A stretch of DNA of 64,000 nt from Saccharothrix obliqua (GTDB lineage: Bacteria > Actinomycetota > Actinomycetes > Mycobacteriales > Pseudonocardiaceae), in the NCBI RefSeq assembly GCF_019375475.1, contig NZ_JAHXGQ010000004.1, forward strand, positions 710,760-774,759. Direction: 5' to 3'. Of the stretch, positions 27,701-34,921 are shown piece after piece; positions within the stretch are counted from its first letter, which is position 1, and the number at the start of each line of letters is the position of its first letter. The position numbers and the translations under genes are program-made. Below the pieces are notes generated by a model that was not told the DNA's origin, searched no databases, and saw nothing but the letters and a program-made list of their open reading frames with translations.

Positions 27701-27996
27701 GCATGGCGGCGATCCCGCGCTCCGCGGTGAGCTTCAACTACCTCGGCCGGCTGGGCGGGCTGCTGGGTTCCCCCGCCGCGCGGCGCGGGTTCCGGCCGAC
27801 GCCCGCGCCGGAGGGGCACGACCGCGCGCCGGACAACCGCCGCCCGTACCGGTGGGAGTTCAGCGCCTGGCCCGCCGACGGCGAGCTGGTCCTCGACCTG
27901 GCGCACGCGGGTTCGCCGGAACAGGCGGACCGGTTGCTGGAGCGGGTGCTCGGAGCACTGCGCGACATGGGTTCGGCGACGGGAGGAACGAGGTGA
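21793..27996 (+). CDS. NRPS, acyl-ligase-T-C-A(degenerate)-T-E
   Basis: A 2067-residue multidomain NRPS. Residues 1-490 form an acyl/aryl-CoA-ligase-like adenylation domain (STSGTEGEAKV, YGSTETG, RTGDLGR, GAVGKVRR). A carrier domain follows (LGVDSLAAL, Ser near 576) with a Pro/Thr-rich insert of about 40 residues before its loop. The condensation domain (about 633-1065) has HHLITDYWS, His760-Asp765. The second adenylation domain (about 1093-1550) is degraded: VRTSGVTGPPREV in A3, YGGVGIG where YGPTE is expected, and GRAEQLRAGPGG in A8. A second carrier (GGDS, Ser1596) and an epimerization domain (HHLVVD 1769-1774, EGHGRE, RTIGWFTALYP, FNYLGR) close it. There is no thioesterase domain. The TTG start in TTGA follows GGAGGAG. 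Expected product: an N-acylated D-aminoacyl thioester. Confidence 0.9.
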   Translation: MITAMLRKTAETNPRGTAVVCGDRELDYHALHTRVAGFAGGLLELGVTRGDHVLLLLPNCPEFVIAYFATAWVGATVQAVDPALPDHELRDHVARTPPAVVVTTGRRASGLARLLPPACRVVATGDGPATRFDDVAATAAPPPPEDDAAGAALPWVTTSTSGTEGEAKVIARSQANQVAEAGNIATGSGLTAADVVLCPVPLFHALGQFCCMITAVRAGAALVLLDHGRPDPVAHQVVEAVADRRATVLLGVPYLFEALVGLPPDAPADFSSLRLCMSGSNFMSPAVPERFGARFGVPLRQTYGSTETGSVSWDLGPVPTPESVGRPLPGVTVLVLDDDGTPTSPGAVGEIAVAGAAVATGGGPHRTGDLGRVDGAGRLYVVGRKRLLVDTGGHKVNPVEVEDVLKEHGDVADAAVVGLPLPEGGAVLVAAVVPARADVDGKALVGHCATHLAPHKVPRRVEFVAEIPRGAVGKVRRAHLTALLTTTGRDRTDELLSRDRLRTAPRPERTARLTRYLSERLADLVGDPAATAPATSPNTPRTPPGTDSPDTPPTTPGTAPPTRTAPSTSLAALGVDSLAALRLRMAVRNDLGVRVELLELLGAPGITALAELLSDRLAAPSASAAAVVRGPSAGEFPLSANQLSMWHAEQINPDTGVYVVAFAARLTAPCDIDALRRACQLLVDRHPALRTTFPLRDGAPVQHVAERAVVDFAVVGTPPGGARAALEEDAFRDFDITSAPPMRVRLYPSADGPLLLISQHHLITDYWSLMVLLRELAICYAAETSGAEPYLPAPHHTYTDYGRWLDEAASTPTGQDALAWWLDALRPPPPPADLPTDRPRPVVRAQRGALLRDRLPDDVAAAVRACAGTHGTTPYAVLLAAFHVVLHAHTGNADSAVAVNSANRDLPEFADVLGCFTNPVAHRVAIDPDESFADLLRRVSATLLSALDRHPVTLEQLLPRLGVPRDRGRAPLLEVGFGQNKTQDPVGDSFPAAGDGRVRLGGLVLEPLPLGKRGVVFDLSGVVHESGGSPEIAWEYDRDLFDEETVRRLVGRFTSVVRRGAADAGTAVRDLSTPADERELLLAAARGEPLPEPLPSVIGSIRAHADARSDAPAVEQDGDVRTFGELSAHADRVAGQVARGSRVVVWVGGAADLAAAGLGVLRAGACCAPLDGTATPEEVRAATAAARALVTTRELRDRLGPVAVPVVCVDDEWSGRAPIGVPAGRTPALVVRTSGVTGPPREVVVDHHALAVAAHHRVGPATPGEVLVPTGRSAGRLLADLLVVLAGGDAAVVAPPDVVGTGRAFTSAVLTPTELRHVVDGLDRTAATPAVDVLVVSGEVLTAGLVDRWRAHAPGGEVVHRYGGVGIGPAVAQGPVPPGAGGVVPVGRPCADVRCYVLDDAGRLCPVGVPGEVCVAVAGTPPADGRATPEPGRPGGWVLRTGDVGRTLPDGTLAVLGRAEQLRAGPGGYRRDPVRVEEALHAHPGVRLAVVLSTPAGVEAHVEPADPAVTRQELTAALRDALPAHLLPDAVVLTDRAPRAGDGKAARWSAVAAAQEEHEETPTTPVAEALAEIWAEVLGVDSVGPDDDYYALGGDSVMTIRIAKKAAERGIQLTRRQMFTHPTVRALAGVAKRGGPTTLHRVLSQRRAIPLTPVQSWFFDQGLTSVAHWNQAVAVEVAGPVDPARLRAALADVAAHHDAFRLRFRRGDDGWRQVGDPTAETIAVTEHDDPDPARVVAEVQRGIDIEAGPLLRAAVVRHAGTTRVLLVAHHLVVDFLSWQVFLDDLATAWEQRERGEPVRLPGVPLSYEQWARRLREHADSARVRAELPYWTRISGDPSDPEPTFEGQTSRVRRALSAEDTSAFMAALGDARPHEAVLACVVREVARECEQDVVRVDLEGHGREELPGDVDPSRTIGWFTALYPVAFPVAPDAPPPAVLADVRAELARVPGGGLGYGLLRYACSDAAVRERMAAIPRSAVSFNYLGRLGGLLGSPAARRGFRPTPAPEGHDRAPDNRRPYRWEFSAWPADGELVLDLAHAGSPEQADRLLERVLGALRDMGSATGGTR

Positions 27997-28802
27997 CCGG
28001 GACGTCCACCGCGGACTGGCTCGTGGAGATCGCCGGACCACCGACGCGCACCCCCGTCCCGTACCTGGTGCCGCACGCCGGGGCCGGTGTCGGCGCGGTG
28101 CTGGCGCTGGGCCGCGCGCTGGCGGGCGACCTCGACCCGGTCGCGGTCCGGCTGCCCGGCCGGGAAGCGTTGCTGGACCACCCGCCGGTGGCGGACCTGA
28201 CCACCGCGGCGGACGGCCTGGCCGAGCGGATCACCGCCCACGCGGCCGGTCGGCCGGTCGTCCTCTACGGACACTCGTCGGGCGCGATCCTCGCCTACGA
28301 GGCGGCCCGGCGGCTGGCGGCGGGACAACTGGCGTTGCTGGTCGTCTCGGCGCAGCAGGCACCCGGCCGGCCGCCGGGCCGGGAGACGTCGTCGTGGCGG
28401 CTGCCCACCGGGGAGTTCTTCGCCCGCGTGGTCGCGGACGGCTACCTGCCGCCCGAGCTGCTGGCCGACCCGGACCTCCTGGCGCTGGTCGAACCGGCGC
28501 TGCGCGCGGACTACCGGGCGGTGGACCGGCACATGCGGGAACTGGGCGAGCCCGAACCGGTGCCCGCACCGGTGATCACCGTGCGCGCCGAGGACGACGC
28601 CACGGTGGCGGTGGACGACCTCGTCGCCTGGCGGGCCGTGACCTCCGATCACCGCGTGGTGAGCGTGCCCGGGGGTCACAACCTGTTGCGCGACCAGCCG
28701 CACCGCTTGGCCGCCGTCATCCGGGAGGGCGTCCAACGGGTGACGGGCACCGCCGAAACACCAATCGGCGCACCGGTCGACCGCTCCCCGGACAACGCCT
28801 GA
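27993..28802 (+). CDS. Type II thioesterase
   Basis: A 269-residue alpha/beta hydrolase of the type II (editing) thioesterase family found with NRPS and PKS lines. It begins with PYLVPHAGAG, has the nucleophile elbow YGHSSGA and the catalytic His in VPGGHNLL with an Asp in RAEDDAT. Such enzymes clear misprimed carrier domains; since no integrated thioesterase is present in the NRPS, it might also release the product. The GTG overlaps the NRPS stop (GTGA) and GGAGGAACGAG precedes it, so it is coupled. Last gene of the operon. Confidence 0.88.
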   Translation: MTGTSTADWLVEIAGPPTRTPVPYLVPHAGAGVGAVLALGRALAGDLDPVAVRLPGREALLDHPPVADLTTAADGLAERITAHAAGRPVVLYGHSSGAILAYEAARRLAAGQLALLVVSAQQAPGRPPGRETSSWRLPTGEFFARVVADGYLPPELLADPDLLALVEPALRADYRAVDRHMRELGEPEPVPAPVITVRAEDDATVAVDDLVAWRAVTSDHRVVSVPGGHNLLRDQPHRLAAVIREGVQRVTGTAETPIGAPVDRSPDNA

Positions 28803-28806
28803 GAAC

Positions 28807-28843
28807 CGATTCCGGGCGCGCCGCCCGCGCGCTCGGAATCGGA
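28807..28843. terminator. Terminator of the NRPS operon
   Basis: CCGATTCCG (28807-28815) and CGGAATCGG (28835-28843) pair perfectly, and the inner bases extend the stem to about 15 pairs with a 7-base loop. It starts five bases after the thioesterase stop. There is no U-tract, as is common in actinomycetes. Confidence 0.75.
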
Positions 28844-29175
28844 CCGTGACGAACCGCACCACGGATTGGTCGCGACCACCCGCCAGAACTTTTCCACCGT
28901 CACACCCGCCTCCGGAGAAAAACGGCCGTGAAACACTTTCGCGCGAACCCGCCTACACCAACGTGACCGCGACTTCCCCCCACTCGCGACTATTGATACC
29001 GACGGTTAACCTCGATCAGTCGCGGCGGCGAAGCGGTTCCCGGAGAACACCGCGCCACCCGCGCTGATCACCGGCCGAGCCGTTGGACCAGCGGAGAGGG
29101 CGCGCGTCCGCCCTACCCGGCACACCGCGCCGCGGCTGGTCGAGAAATCCGAAGCCGACGAGTCGAGGGACGACG
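28844..29175. other. Intergenic region before the beta-propeller gene
   Basis: About 330 bases with no gene seen. An A/T-richer patch around 28990-29012 (TTGATA, TTAACC) may hold the promoter of the next gene, but the spacing of boxes is not ideal. Confidence 0.5.
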
Positions 29176-30201
29176 ATGACTGGTACGAGCAACAGCGAGC
29201 GGTTCCGCAAACAATTTGCGCTTGCACGCAAGTGGTGTGCCACACCTGCCGTCGCGGTCGTGACGGCGGTGGCGATTCTAGGGGTGCCCGCGGCGGCACA
29301 GGACGACCCCGGCGCCCGTTATCCGTCCCGGGTCCAGGTGTTCGTCGCGAACAGCGGAGGCGACTCGGTAACCGTTTACGACACGCGGATGGGCGTGGTC
29401 ACGAGCACGGTGCCGGTCGGCCGAACACCGGTCGGCGTCGGCGCGGCGCCCAACGGCGACCGGGTCTACGTCACCAACGAGCAGTCCAACACGCTGTCGG
29501 TGATCGACGCCCGGTCGCACGCCGTGGTGGCGACGGTTCCGGTCGGCCTGCACCCGTTCGGCGTCGCGGTGACCCCGCGGAACGCCTACGTGACGAACTT
29601 CGGCTCGAACACGGTCACCGTCGTGGACGTCAACACGAACGCCCCCGTCCGCGAGATCCCGGTGGGCATGTTCCCGCACTCGGCGGTGGCGAGCCCGGAC
29701 TTCACCCGGGTCTACGTCACCGACAGCGGCGGCCAGACCGTCACGGTCATCGACACCGCCAGTCAGCAGCCGACCGCTTCCATCCCGGTCGGCCGCTTCC
29801 CCGCCGGCATCGCGATCAGCCCGGACGGCGACCGGCTCTTCGTCGCCAACACCGGGTCCAACAACGTGACCGTGATCGACCCCCGGACCAACACCCCGAT
29901 CGCGACGACCGAGGTCGGCAACGCGCCGATCGGCGTGTCCGTCACGCCGGCGAACTCGGTGTTCGTGGCCAACGCGGGCTCCAACACCGTCTCGGTGCTC
30001 GACGAGGACGGCAACCCCGCCGGCCCGCAGATCCCCGTGGCGGAGCGGCCCGAGGGTTCGGCGGCCGCGCCGGACAACAGCTTCGTGTACGTGACGAACA
30101 GCCGGGCCAACCTGATGACGGTTCTCGACGCCGTGACGGCGCAGCCGGTCACCACGGTGCCGGTCGGCGCCGAACCGGAAGGACTGGCCGTCACGTCCTG
30201 A
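29176..30201 (+). CDS. Secreted YVTN-type beta-propeller protein
   Basis: A 341-residue protein with an N-terminal signal peptide (hydrophobic VAVVTAVAILGV, likely cleavage after AAA before QDD near residue 43). The rest consists of about seven repeats of 40-42 residues with the pattern VYVTN..SNTVSVID...VVATVPVG.HPxGVAVxP, the YVTN/surface-layer beta-propeller. These proteins are extracellular and mostly of unknown role, probably ligand or surface binding. The ATG at 29176 has GAGGGA five bases upstream. It stands alone after the NRPS terminator; no functional link to the NRPS is shown. Confidence 0.85.
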   Translation: MTGTSNSERFRKQFALARKWCATPAVAVVTAVAILGVPAAAQDDPGARYPSRVQVFVANSGGDSVTVYDTRMGVVTSTVPVGRTPVGVGAAPNGDRVYVTNEQSNTLSVIDARSHAVVATVPVGLHPFGVAVTPRNAYVTNFGSNTVTVVDVNTNAPVREIPVGMFPHSAVASPDFTRVYVTDSGGQTVTVIDTASQQPTASIPVGRFPAGIAISPDGDRLFVANTGSNNVTVIDPRTNTPIATTEVGNAPIGVSVTPANSVFVANAGSNTVSVLDEDGNPAGPQIPVAERPEGSAAAPDNSFVYVTNSRANLMTVLDAVTAQPVTTVPVGAEPEGLAVTS

Positions 30202-30317
30202 TCACGGCGCGCGTAACAGACGGCCTTGTGGACAGTCGGCATGGGACTGAGGGCACATCGGGTTGTTAGGCTCCCGAACAGCCGATGCCGATCATGTTCA
30301 GGGGAAGGCGCAGCACC

Positions 30318-31136
30318 ATGTCCTCGCCGAGGGATCCACGCAGTGATGTCGACCTCAACGTGCCGTCGGCCGCCCGTGCCTACGACTACTTCCTGGACGG
30401 TGCCCACAACTTCGCCGTGGACCGCGCGTTCGCCCAGCAGGTGCTGCACATCGCGCCCTCGGTGCCCGCCGTGGCCCGGCTCAACCGGTCGTTCCTGCGC
30501 CGGGTGGTCAAGTTCTGCCTGGAACAGGGCGTCCGGCAGTTCCTGGACCTCGGCTCGGGCATCCCGACCGTCGGCAACGTGCACGAGATCGCCCAGCAGA
30601 TCGACCCGGGCTCGCGCGTGGTCTACGTGGACTACGAGCCCGTCGCGTACGCCCACGCCCGCCAGTTGTTGGCGGACAACCCGAACGCGACGATCATCCA
30701 CGCCGACATCCGGCGGCCGACGGACATCCTCGACCACCCGGACACCCGGCGGCTGATCGACTTCTCCGAACCCGTGGCGCTGCTGATGGTCGGCGTGCTG
30801 CTGTTCATCTCGGACGACGACCGCCCGAGCGAGCTGGTCGCCGCCTACCGGGAGCGGTTGGCGCCCGGCAGCTTCCTCGCGATCTCGCACATCGCCAGCG
30901 AGGAGGCCGCGCCGGAGTTGCAGGACGAGGTCGCCCGCCTCGTGAGCGCCTACGCCGCGGCCGACGAGCACGTCTACGTCCGCACCCGGCAGGAGGTGCT
31001 GGACTGGTTCGACGACGGGGTGAGCCTGGTCGAGCCGGGCCTGGTGTTCCTGCCGGACTGGCGTCCGGACACCCCGGTGGAGGCGGACAGCCCGGCCCGA
31101 CCGCTCGGGTACGGCGGCGTGGCGGAGGTGCGTTGA
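30318..31136 (+). CDS. DUF574-family SAM-dependent methyltransferase
   Basis: A 272-residue member of the actinobacterial DUF574/Methyltransf_19 family. Features are NVPSAARAYDYFLDGAHNF at the N-terminus, the SAM motif FLDLGSGIPTVGNVHE, and VVYVDYEP at the end of strand 2. Family members are numerous in actinomycetes; substrates are mostly unknown. ATG 30318 has GGGGAAGG nine bases upstream and begins at SSPRDP; two earlier ATGs (30285, 30294) lack a site. TAGGCT at about 30268 may be the -10 box. Confidence 0.85.
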   Translation: MSSPRDPRSDVDLNVPSAARAYDYFLDGAHNFAVDRAFAQQVLHIAPSVPAVARLNRSFLRRVVKFCLEQGVRQFLDLGSGIPTVGNVHEIAQQIDPGSRVVYVDYEPVAYAHARQLLADNPNATIIHADIRRPTDILDHPDTRRLIDFSEPVALLMVGVLLFISDDDRPSELVAAYRERLAPGSFLAISHIASEEAAPELQDEVARLVSAYAAADEHVYVRTRQEVLDWFDDGVSLVEPGLVFLPDWRPDTPVEADSPARPLGYGGVAEVR

Positions 31137-31137
31137 G

Positions 31138-32043
31138 CTACGGCCGTTCCAGGGCGGCGCGGAGTTCTTCGTAGGTCGGCGCGAGCGCGCGGAGCGCGTG
31201 CGCGGCGGTGGTGTCGTCGCCGGTGACGAGCGGGTACTGCAACGCGCCGATCAGGCGTGCCTGCTCACCGGCGACGGCCGCCGCGGCGTCGTGCCCCACC
31301 CGGCGCAGGCAGGCGGCGGCGTCGGCCAGGCGTCGAGCGCCCACGCGGACCGCGAAGTGGATCAGGTGCTCGCGCAGGGAGTCGTCGCAGCCGGACCCGA
31401 TCCGTTCCGCGAGGGCCAGCGCGGCGTCGCCGTTGCCGAGGACGCCCGGCGGCACGCGCGTGCCGCTGAGCCAGGCGATCGCGCGCGGGATGGTCGCGGC
31501 GATGGCGTCGTCGGGGTCGACGTGTTCGCGGCGGACGAAGTCGGCACGCATCGTGAAGGGCCGGCCGTAGTCGACGGTGTCCGCGCGCCAGGCGGTGGTG
31601 AAGTCGGTCAGCGGCAGTCGGGCGTAGGGGTACCCCTGCGGGTCGTGCACGGTGACGTGGTCGTCGTCCACGGCCAACGCGACGAGGTAGTGGTCCGCCC
31701 CGATGGGCCCCGTGCTGCCGGGCTGGTAACGCAGGTGCCCCATCTCGACCGGTCCCACCAGGACCGGCCCGTCCGCCAACCGGGCCGCCAACCGGGCCAC
31801 CCCGTCCCCGCCGCTGGTGGTGTCGGCGGTCCAGCCGAACGCGGCGAGCGCGTCGTCCAGTCCGACCTCCGGGTCCCAGCCGGCCGGGTCGAAGAACGGC
31901 AGCGACCCGTTGAGCTGCATCCCGAACGGGCTGCCGGTCACCACCTCCACGACCGCCGGTTCCGGCGCGCCGGGACCCAGCACCATGATCAGCGAGTTCG
32001 TGTAGCAGTACGGCCCCGAGCCGCGGTAGGGAAGATCGAACAC
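31138..32043 (-). CDS. BtrH N-terminal domain-containing protein (cysteine acyltransferase/peptidase-like)
   Basis: A 301-residue protein with an N-terminal papain-like/C39-like domain of the BtrH type. The likely nucleophile Cys lies in GPYCYTNSL (residue about 13) and the His in DHYLVALAVDDDH, followed by VHDPQGY. BtrH transfers an acyl group from a carrier protein in butirosin biosynthesis; many homologues have no known substrate. The C-terminal third is helical and alanine-rich. The GTG at 32043 has GGCGGGG just before it; the frame is open far upstream through a minisatellite, which I reject as coding. It converges with the DUF574 gene, one base apart. Confidence 0.75.
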   Translation of the reverse strand: MFDLPYRGSGPYCYTNSLIMVLGPGAPEPAVVEVVTGSPFGMQLNGSLPFFDPAGWDPEVGLDDALAAFGWTADTTSGGDGVARLAARLADGPVLVGPVEMGHLRYQPGSTGPIGADHYLVALAVDDDHVTVHDPQGYPYARLPLTDFTTAWRADTVDYGRPFTMRADFVRREHVDPDDAIAATIPRAIAWLSGTRVPPGVLGNGDAALALAERIGSGCDDSLREHLIHFAVRVGARRLADAAACLRRVGHDAAAAVAGEQARLIGALQYPLVTGDDTTAAHALRALAPTYEELRAALERP

Positions 32044-32538
32044 CCCGCCACGGTGGCATTTTTCGGCCGAATTCGCCACTGCCCCCAGCCGCGCGAGCCA
32101 CACCCACCCCACCCCGCCCTCCACGCCACACCGGGCACCGCCCGCCCCCGCCACACCCGCCCACCGGCCCGCGCCGAACACCGCCCGCACCGCGCGCCTG
32201 AACCACCGCCACACCGATCTCCCACACACCGGCCCGCGCCAGGCACCGCCCACGCCCGACCCCCGCCACACCGGCCTCCCGCCCACCAGCCCGCGCCAGG
32301 CACCGCCCACGCCTCGACCCCCCGCCACACCGATCTCCCACACCGGCCTCCCGCCCACCGTCCCGCGCCGGACACCGCCCGCACCCGACCCCCGCCACAC
32401 CGGTCTCCCACACACCACGCCGCACCACTCGGCCACCGGCCCTCCCGGAGGTGGACAGCCCCTGTCCACCCCGGTCCGCGTCCCGCCGCGGTCACCGCGA
32501 CGCGCGGCTTTCCACCCGAGTGCAGCATAATCGAACAC
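32044..32538. other. Intergenic region with minisatellite
   Basis: About 495 bases without a supportable gene. Most of it is an imperfect tandem repeat (listed separately). Both strands stay open in several frames because the repeat is free of stop codons, but codon use is that of the repeat and not of a gene. Confidence 0.6.
32149..32418. repeat. Imperfect tandem repeat, period about 57 bp
   Basis: Units begin with CCGCCACACCG and contain CCGCGCCAGGCACCGCCC. Unit starts fall near 32149, 32206, 32263, 32321 and 32392, giving spacings of 57, 57, 58 and 71. The period is a multiple of three, which is why long reading frames cross it. Variation between units suggests an old minisatellite. Confidence 0.75.
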
Positions 32539-32546
32539 ATGTTCGA
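32531..32546. promoter_or_regulatory. LexA (SOS) box
   Basis: TCGAACACATGTTCGA matches the actinobacterial LexA operator TCGAAC-N4-GTTCGA at all fixed positions. It overlaps the ATG of the next gene (32539). CATAAT at 32525-32530 is a good -10 box and places the transcription start at or next to that ATG, so the message may be leaderless and LexA binding would cover the start site. Confidence 0.8.
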
Positions 32547-32859
32547 CAGCCTGAAGCCCACGCCACCACCCCCGACGGGGTGGCAGCACGTGGTGAAACC
32601 CCCGCGCCCGGTGTGGGTCGACCTGGGCGCGGTGTACCGCGTGGGCGCTCCCCGGCGCAACGTGCCGGACGCGATGGACCTCCAGGCCACCGTCCCGGGC
32701 GAGTTGCGGCTGTGGCACCTGACCACCACCGGCCACTGGGTCGGCTACGTGACGTTCGCGATCCACAGCGGCCAGGGGCGGACCGGGGTCGGGCAGTGGG
32801 TGCTCGCCGACGCCCTCCGGCCGCGGCCGGACGCGCCGGACCGCCGTTCCGCCCGGTGA
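32539..32859 (+). CDS. Small SOS-controlled protein of unknown function (106 aa)
   Basis: I do not recognise this 106-residue protein. It starts with a proline-rich stretch (LKPTPPPPTGW), continues with a strand-rich core (PVWVDLGAVYRVG, ELRLWHLTTTGHWVGYVTF) and ends with a charged tail. It has no signal peptide, membrane segment or known catalytic motif. A perfect LexA box covers its start codon and a -10 box sits six bases before the box, so it should be induced by DNA damage and may be read from a leaderless message; accordingly there is no ribosome site. The next gene starts 64 bases downstream with its own strong ribosome site. Confidence 0.75.
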   Translation: MFDSLKPTPPPPTGWQHVVKPPRPVWVDLGAVYRVGAPRRNVPDAMDLQATVPGELRLWHLTTTGHWVGYVTFAIHSGQGRTGVGQWVLADALRPRPDAPDRRSAR

Positions 32860-32923
32860 ACCGGTTTTCCGCGGCGGCGGTCCGGGTAGGCGGTTGCCGT
32901 ACGGACGTTCCGAGGAGGACGCC

Positions 32924-34192
32924 ATGGGCCGGTACGCGGAGGAGGTCGCCGCGTTGGCCGCACCGCTGACCGACGCGGGCGATTTCGACGTGCTGCTCGA
33001 CCGCGTGGGCGACGCACGGGTGGTCATGATCGGCGAAGCCAGCCACGGCACGCACGAGTTCTACCGGTGGCGTGCGCTGCTCACGCAGCGGCTGATCACC
33101 GAACGGGGTTTCTCCTTCGTCGCGGTGGAGGGCGACTGGCCCGACTGCGACCGCGTCGACCGCGTCGTGCGCCTGCGCACCGACACGCCGGACGACCCGC
33201 GCACGGCGCTGACCACGTTCGAGCGCTGGCCGACGTGGCTGTGGGCCAACGAGGAGGTCGCCGACTTCACCCGCCTGCTCCGCGCCCACAACGCCGGCCT
33301 GGACGAACAACGGCGCACCGGCTTCCACGGCCTGGACGTCTACTCGCTGTGGGCGTCGCTGCGCGAGATCATGGCCCACCTGCGTGAGCACGACCCGGCC
33401 GAGGTGCCGACCGCCCTCGCGGCCTACCGGTGCTTCGAACCCCACGGCGAGAACTACGCCCGCGCCACCCGCTTCGTACCCGAGGGGTGCGCGCGGGAGG
33501 TGGTCGACCTGCTGGTGCGGCTGCGTGAACGCGCCGCCGCCGAGGGGACCGGCGACGCGTTCGGGGCGTGGCAGAACGCCGAGGTCGTCGCCGGGGCCGA
33601 GCGCTACTACCGGACCATGGTCGCCGGCGGGCGGGAGTCGTGGAACGTCCGCGACCGGCACATGGACGACACGCTCGACCGGCTCCTGACGCACTACGGC
33701 CCGGGTTCGAAAGCCGTGGTGTGGGCCCACAACACCCACGTCGGCGACGCACGCGCCACCACCATGGCCGACTGGGGCGAGGTCAACGTCGGCCAGTTGG
33801 CCAGGGAGCGCCACGGCGCCGACCAGGTCGTGCTGATCGGCGCGGGCAGCCACCGCGGCACCGTCGTCGCCGGTGACTCGTGGGGCGCCCGCGCGCGGGA
33901 GGTGCCGGTGCCCCCGGCCCGTGCCGGCTCCCTGGAGGACGTCCTGCACGCCGCCGCACCCGGGCGGGCCGTGCTCGACTTCCCCCGCGACGACCACCCC
34001 GACCTGCTCAGCACCGAGCTGGACCACCGCGCCATCGGCGTGGTCTACCACCCGGAGCGGGAACGCCGGGGCAACTACGTGCCCACCGTCCTCGGCGAGC
34101 GTTACGACGCCTTCCTGTGGTTCGACGAGACCAAGGCGCTCCACCCCCTCCCGACCCGCCGGGAGGACGCGCTGGAGCCGACCGGCACGTGA
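32924..34192 (+). CDS. Erythromycin esterase-family hydrolase
   Basis: A 422-residue member of the EreA/EreB superfamily. The catalytic motif GEASHGTHEFY (Glu38, His41) and the second His region VWAHNTHVGD are present, as is the TGFHGLDVYSL strand. The family includes macrolide esterases, but most actinobacterial members are of unknown substrate and are often found beside or fused to a phosphoribosyltransferase, as here. The ATG follows GAGGAGGA. The next gene begins 17 bases after the stop, so they form an operon. True macrolide resistance is possible but not indicated by context. Confidence 0.82.
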   Translation: MGRYAEEVAALAAPLTDAGDFDVLLDRVGDARVVMIGEASHGTHEFYRWRALLTQRLITERGFSFVAVEGDWPDCDRVDRVVRLRTDTPDDPRTALTTFERWPTWLWANEEVADFTRLLRAHNAGLDEQRRTGFHGLDVYSLWASLREIMAHLREHDPAEVPTALAAYRCFEPHGENYARATRFVPEGCAREVVDLLVRLRERAAAEGTGDAFGAWQNAEVVAGAERYYRTMVAGGRESWNVRDRHMDDTLDRLLTHYGPGSKAVVWAHNTHVGDARATTMADWGEVNVGQLARERHGADQVVLIGAGSHRGTVVAGDSWGARAREVPVPPARAGSLEDVLHAAAPGRAVLDFPRDDHPDLLSTELDHRAIGVVYHPERERRGNYVPTVLGERYDAFLWFDETKALHPLPTRREDALEPTGT

Positions 34193-34209
34193 GCGGGCAT
34201 GGAGGCGCG

Positions 34210-34866
34210 ATGGCGTGGAACACGTTCACCAACCGCACCGAGGCCGGGCACGCGCTGGGCGACGCGGTCGTCCGCCACCTGGCGAACGCCGGCATCACCG
34301 ACCGGCCCCTGGTGCTCGCCCTGCCGCGTGGCGGTGTCCCGGTCGCCGCCGAGGTCGCCGCCGCCACCGGTGGCGACCTGGACATCGCCGTGGCGCGCAA
34401 GATCGGCGCGCCGGGACGGCCCGAGTTCGGCATCGGCGCGCTCGCGGAGAGCGGTCCGCCGGTGTTCGACCAGCGCGCGCTCGACCACCTCGGCCTCGTG
34501 GCGGACGACCTGGCCGACGCCGTCGAGCGGGAACGGGCCGAGGTACGCCGCCGCGTCCTGCGCTACCGGGGCGAACGGCCCGCGCCCGACGCGGCCGACC
34601 GGGTCGCCGTCGTCGTCGACGACGGCTTGGCCACCGGTGTCACCGCACGTGCCGCGCTGCGGTGGCTGCGTGAGCACCGGCCCCGGCACCTGCTGCTCGC
34701 CGTGCCGGTCTGCTCGCGCCGCGCCCGCGAGGCGCTGACCGCCGACGCCGACACCGTCCTGTGCCTGCACGCGCCCATCGGCTTCCAGGCGGTCGGGCAG
34801 TGGTACTCCGACTTCCGCCAGCTCACCGACGACGACGTCGACCGGGCGCTGCACGCCGGCCGGTGA
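34210..34866 (+). CDS. Phosphoribosyltransferase-domain protein
   Basis: A 218-residue type I PRTase-fold protein. The PRPP-binding loop is VAVVVDDGLATGVTA, preceded by the early motif LALPRGGVPVAAEV. In many actinomycetes this form is fused or adjacent to an erythromycin esterase or dienelactone-hydrolase domain, and the real acceptor base is unknown. The ATG at 34210 overlaps the end of GGAGGCGCG closely; GGAG lies five bases upstream. It is co-transcribed with the gene before it. Confidence 0.82.
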   Translation: MAWNTFTNRTEAGHALGDAVVRHLANAGITDRPLVLALPRGGVPVAAEVAAATGGDLDIAVARKIGAPGRPEFGIGALAESGPPVFDQRALDHLGLVADDLADAVERERAEVRRRVLRYRGERPAPDAADRVAVVVDDGLATGVTARAALRWLREHRPRHLLLAVPVCSRRAREALTADADTVLCLHAPIGFQAVGQWYSDFRQLTDDDVDRALHAGR

Positions 34867-34921
34867 GGGTGTCGCCCGCACCGCGCCGGGTACCCGGACG
34901 GGGTCCAACCGAGGAGGCGTC

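Noticed and set aside
32044..33051. Long N-terminal extension of the BtrH-like protein through the minisatellite
   Set aside because: The frame is open only because the 57-bp repeat has no stops; the family fold starts at 32043 and the extension overlaps the SOS-controlled gene on the other strand.
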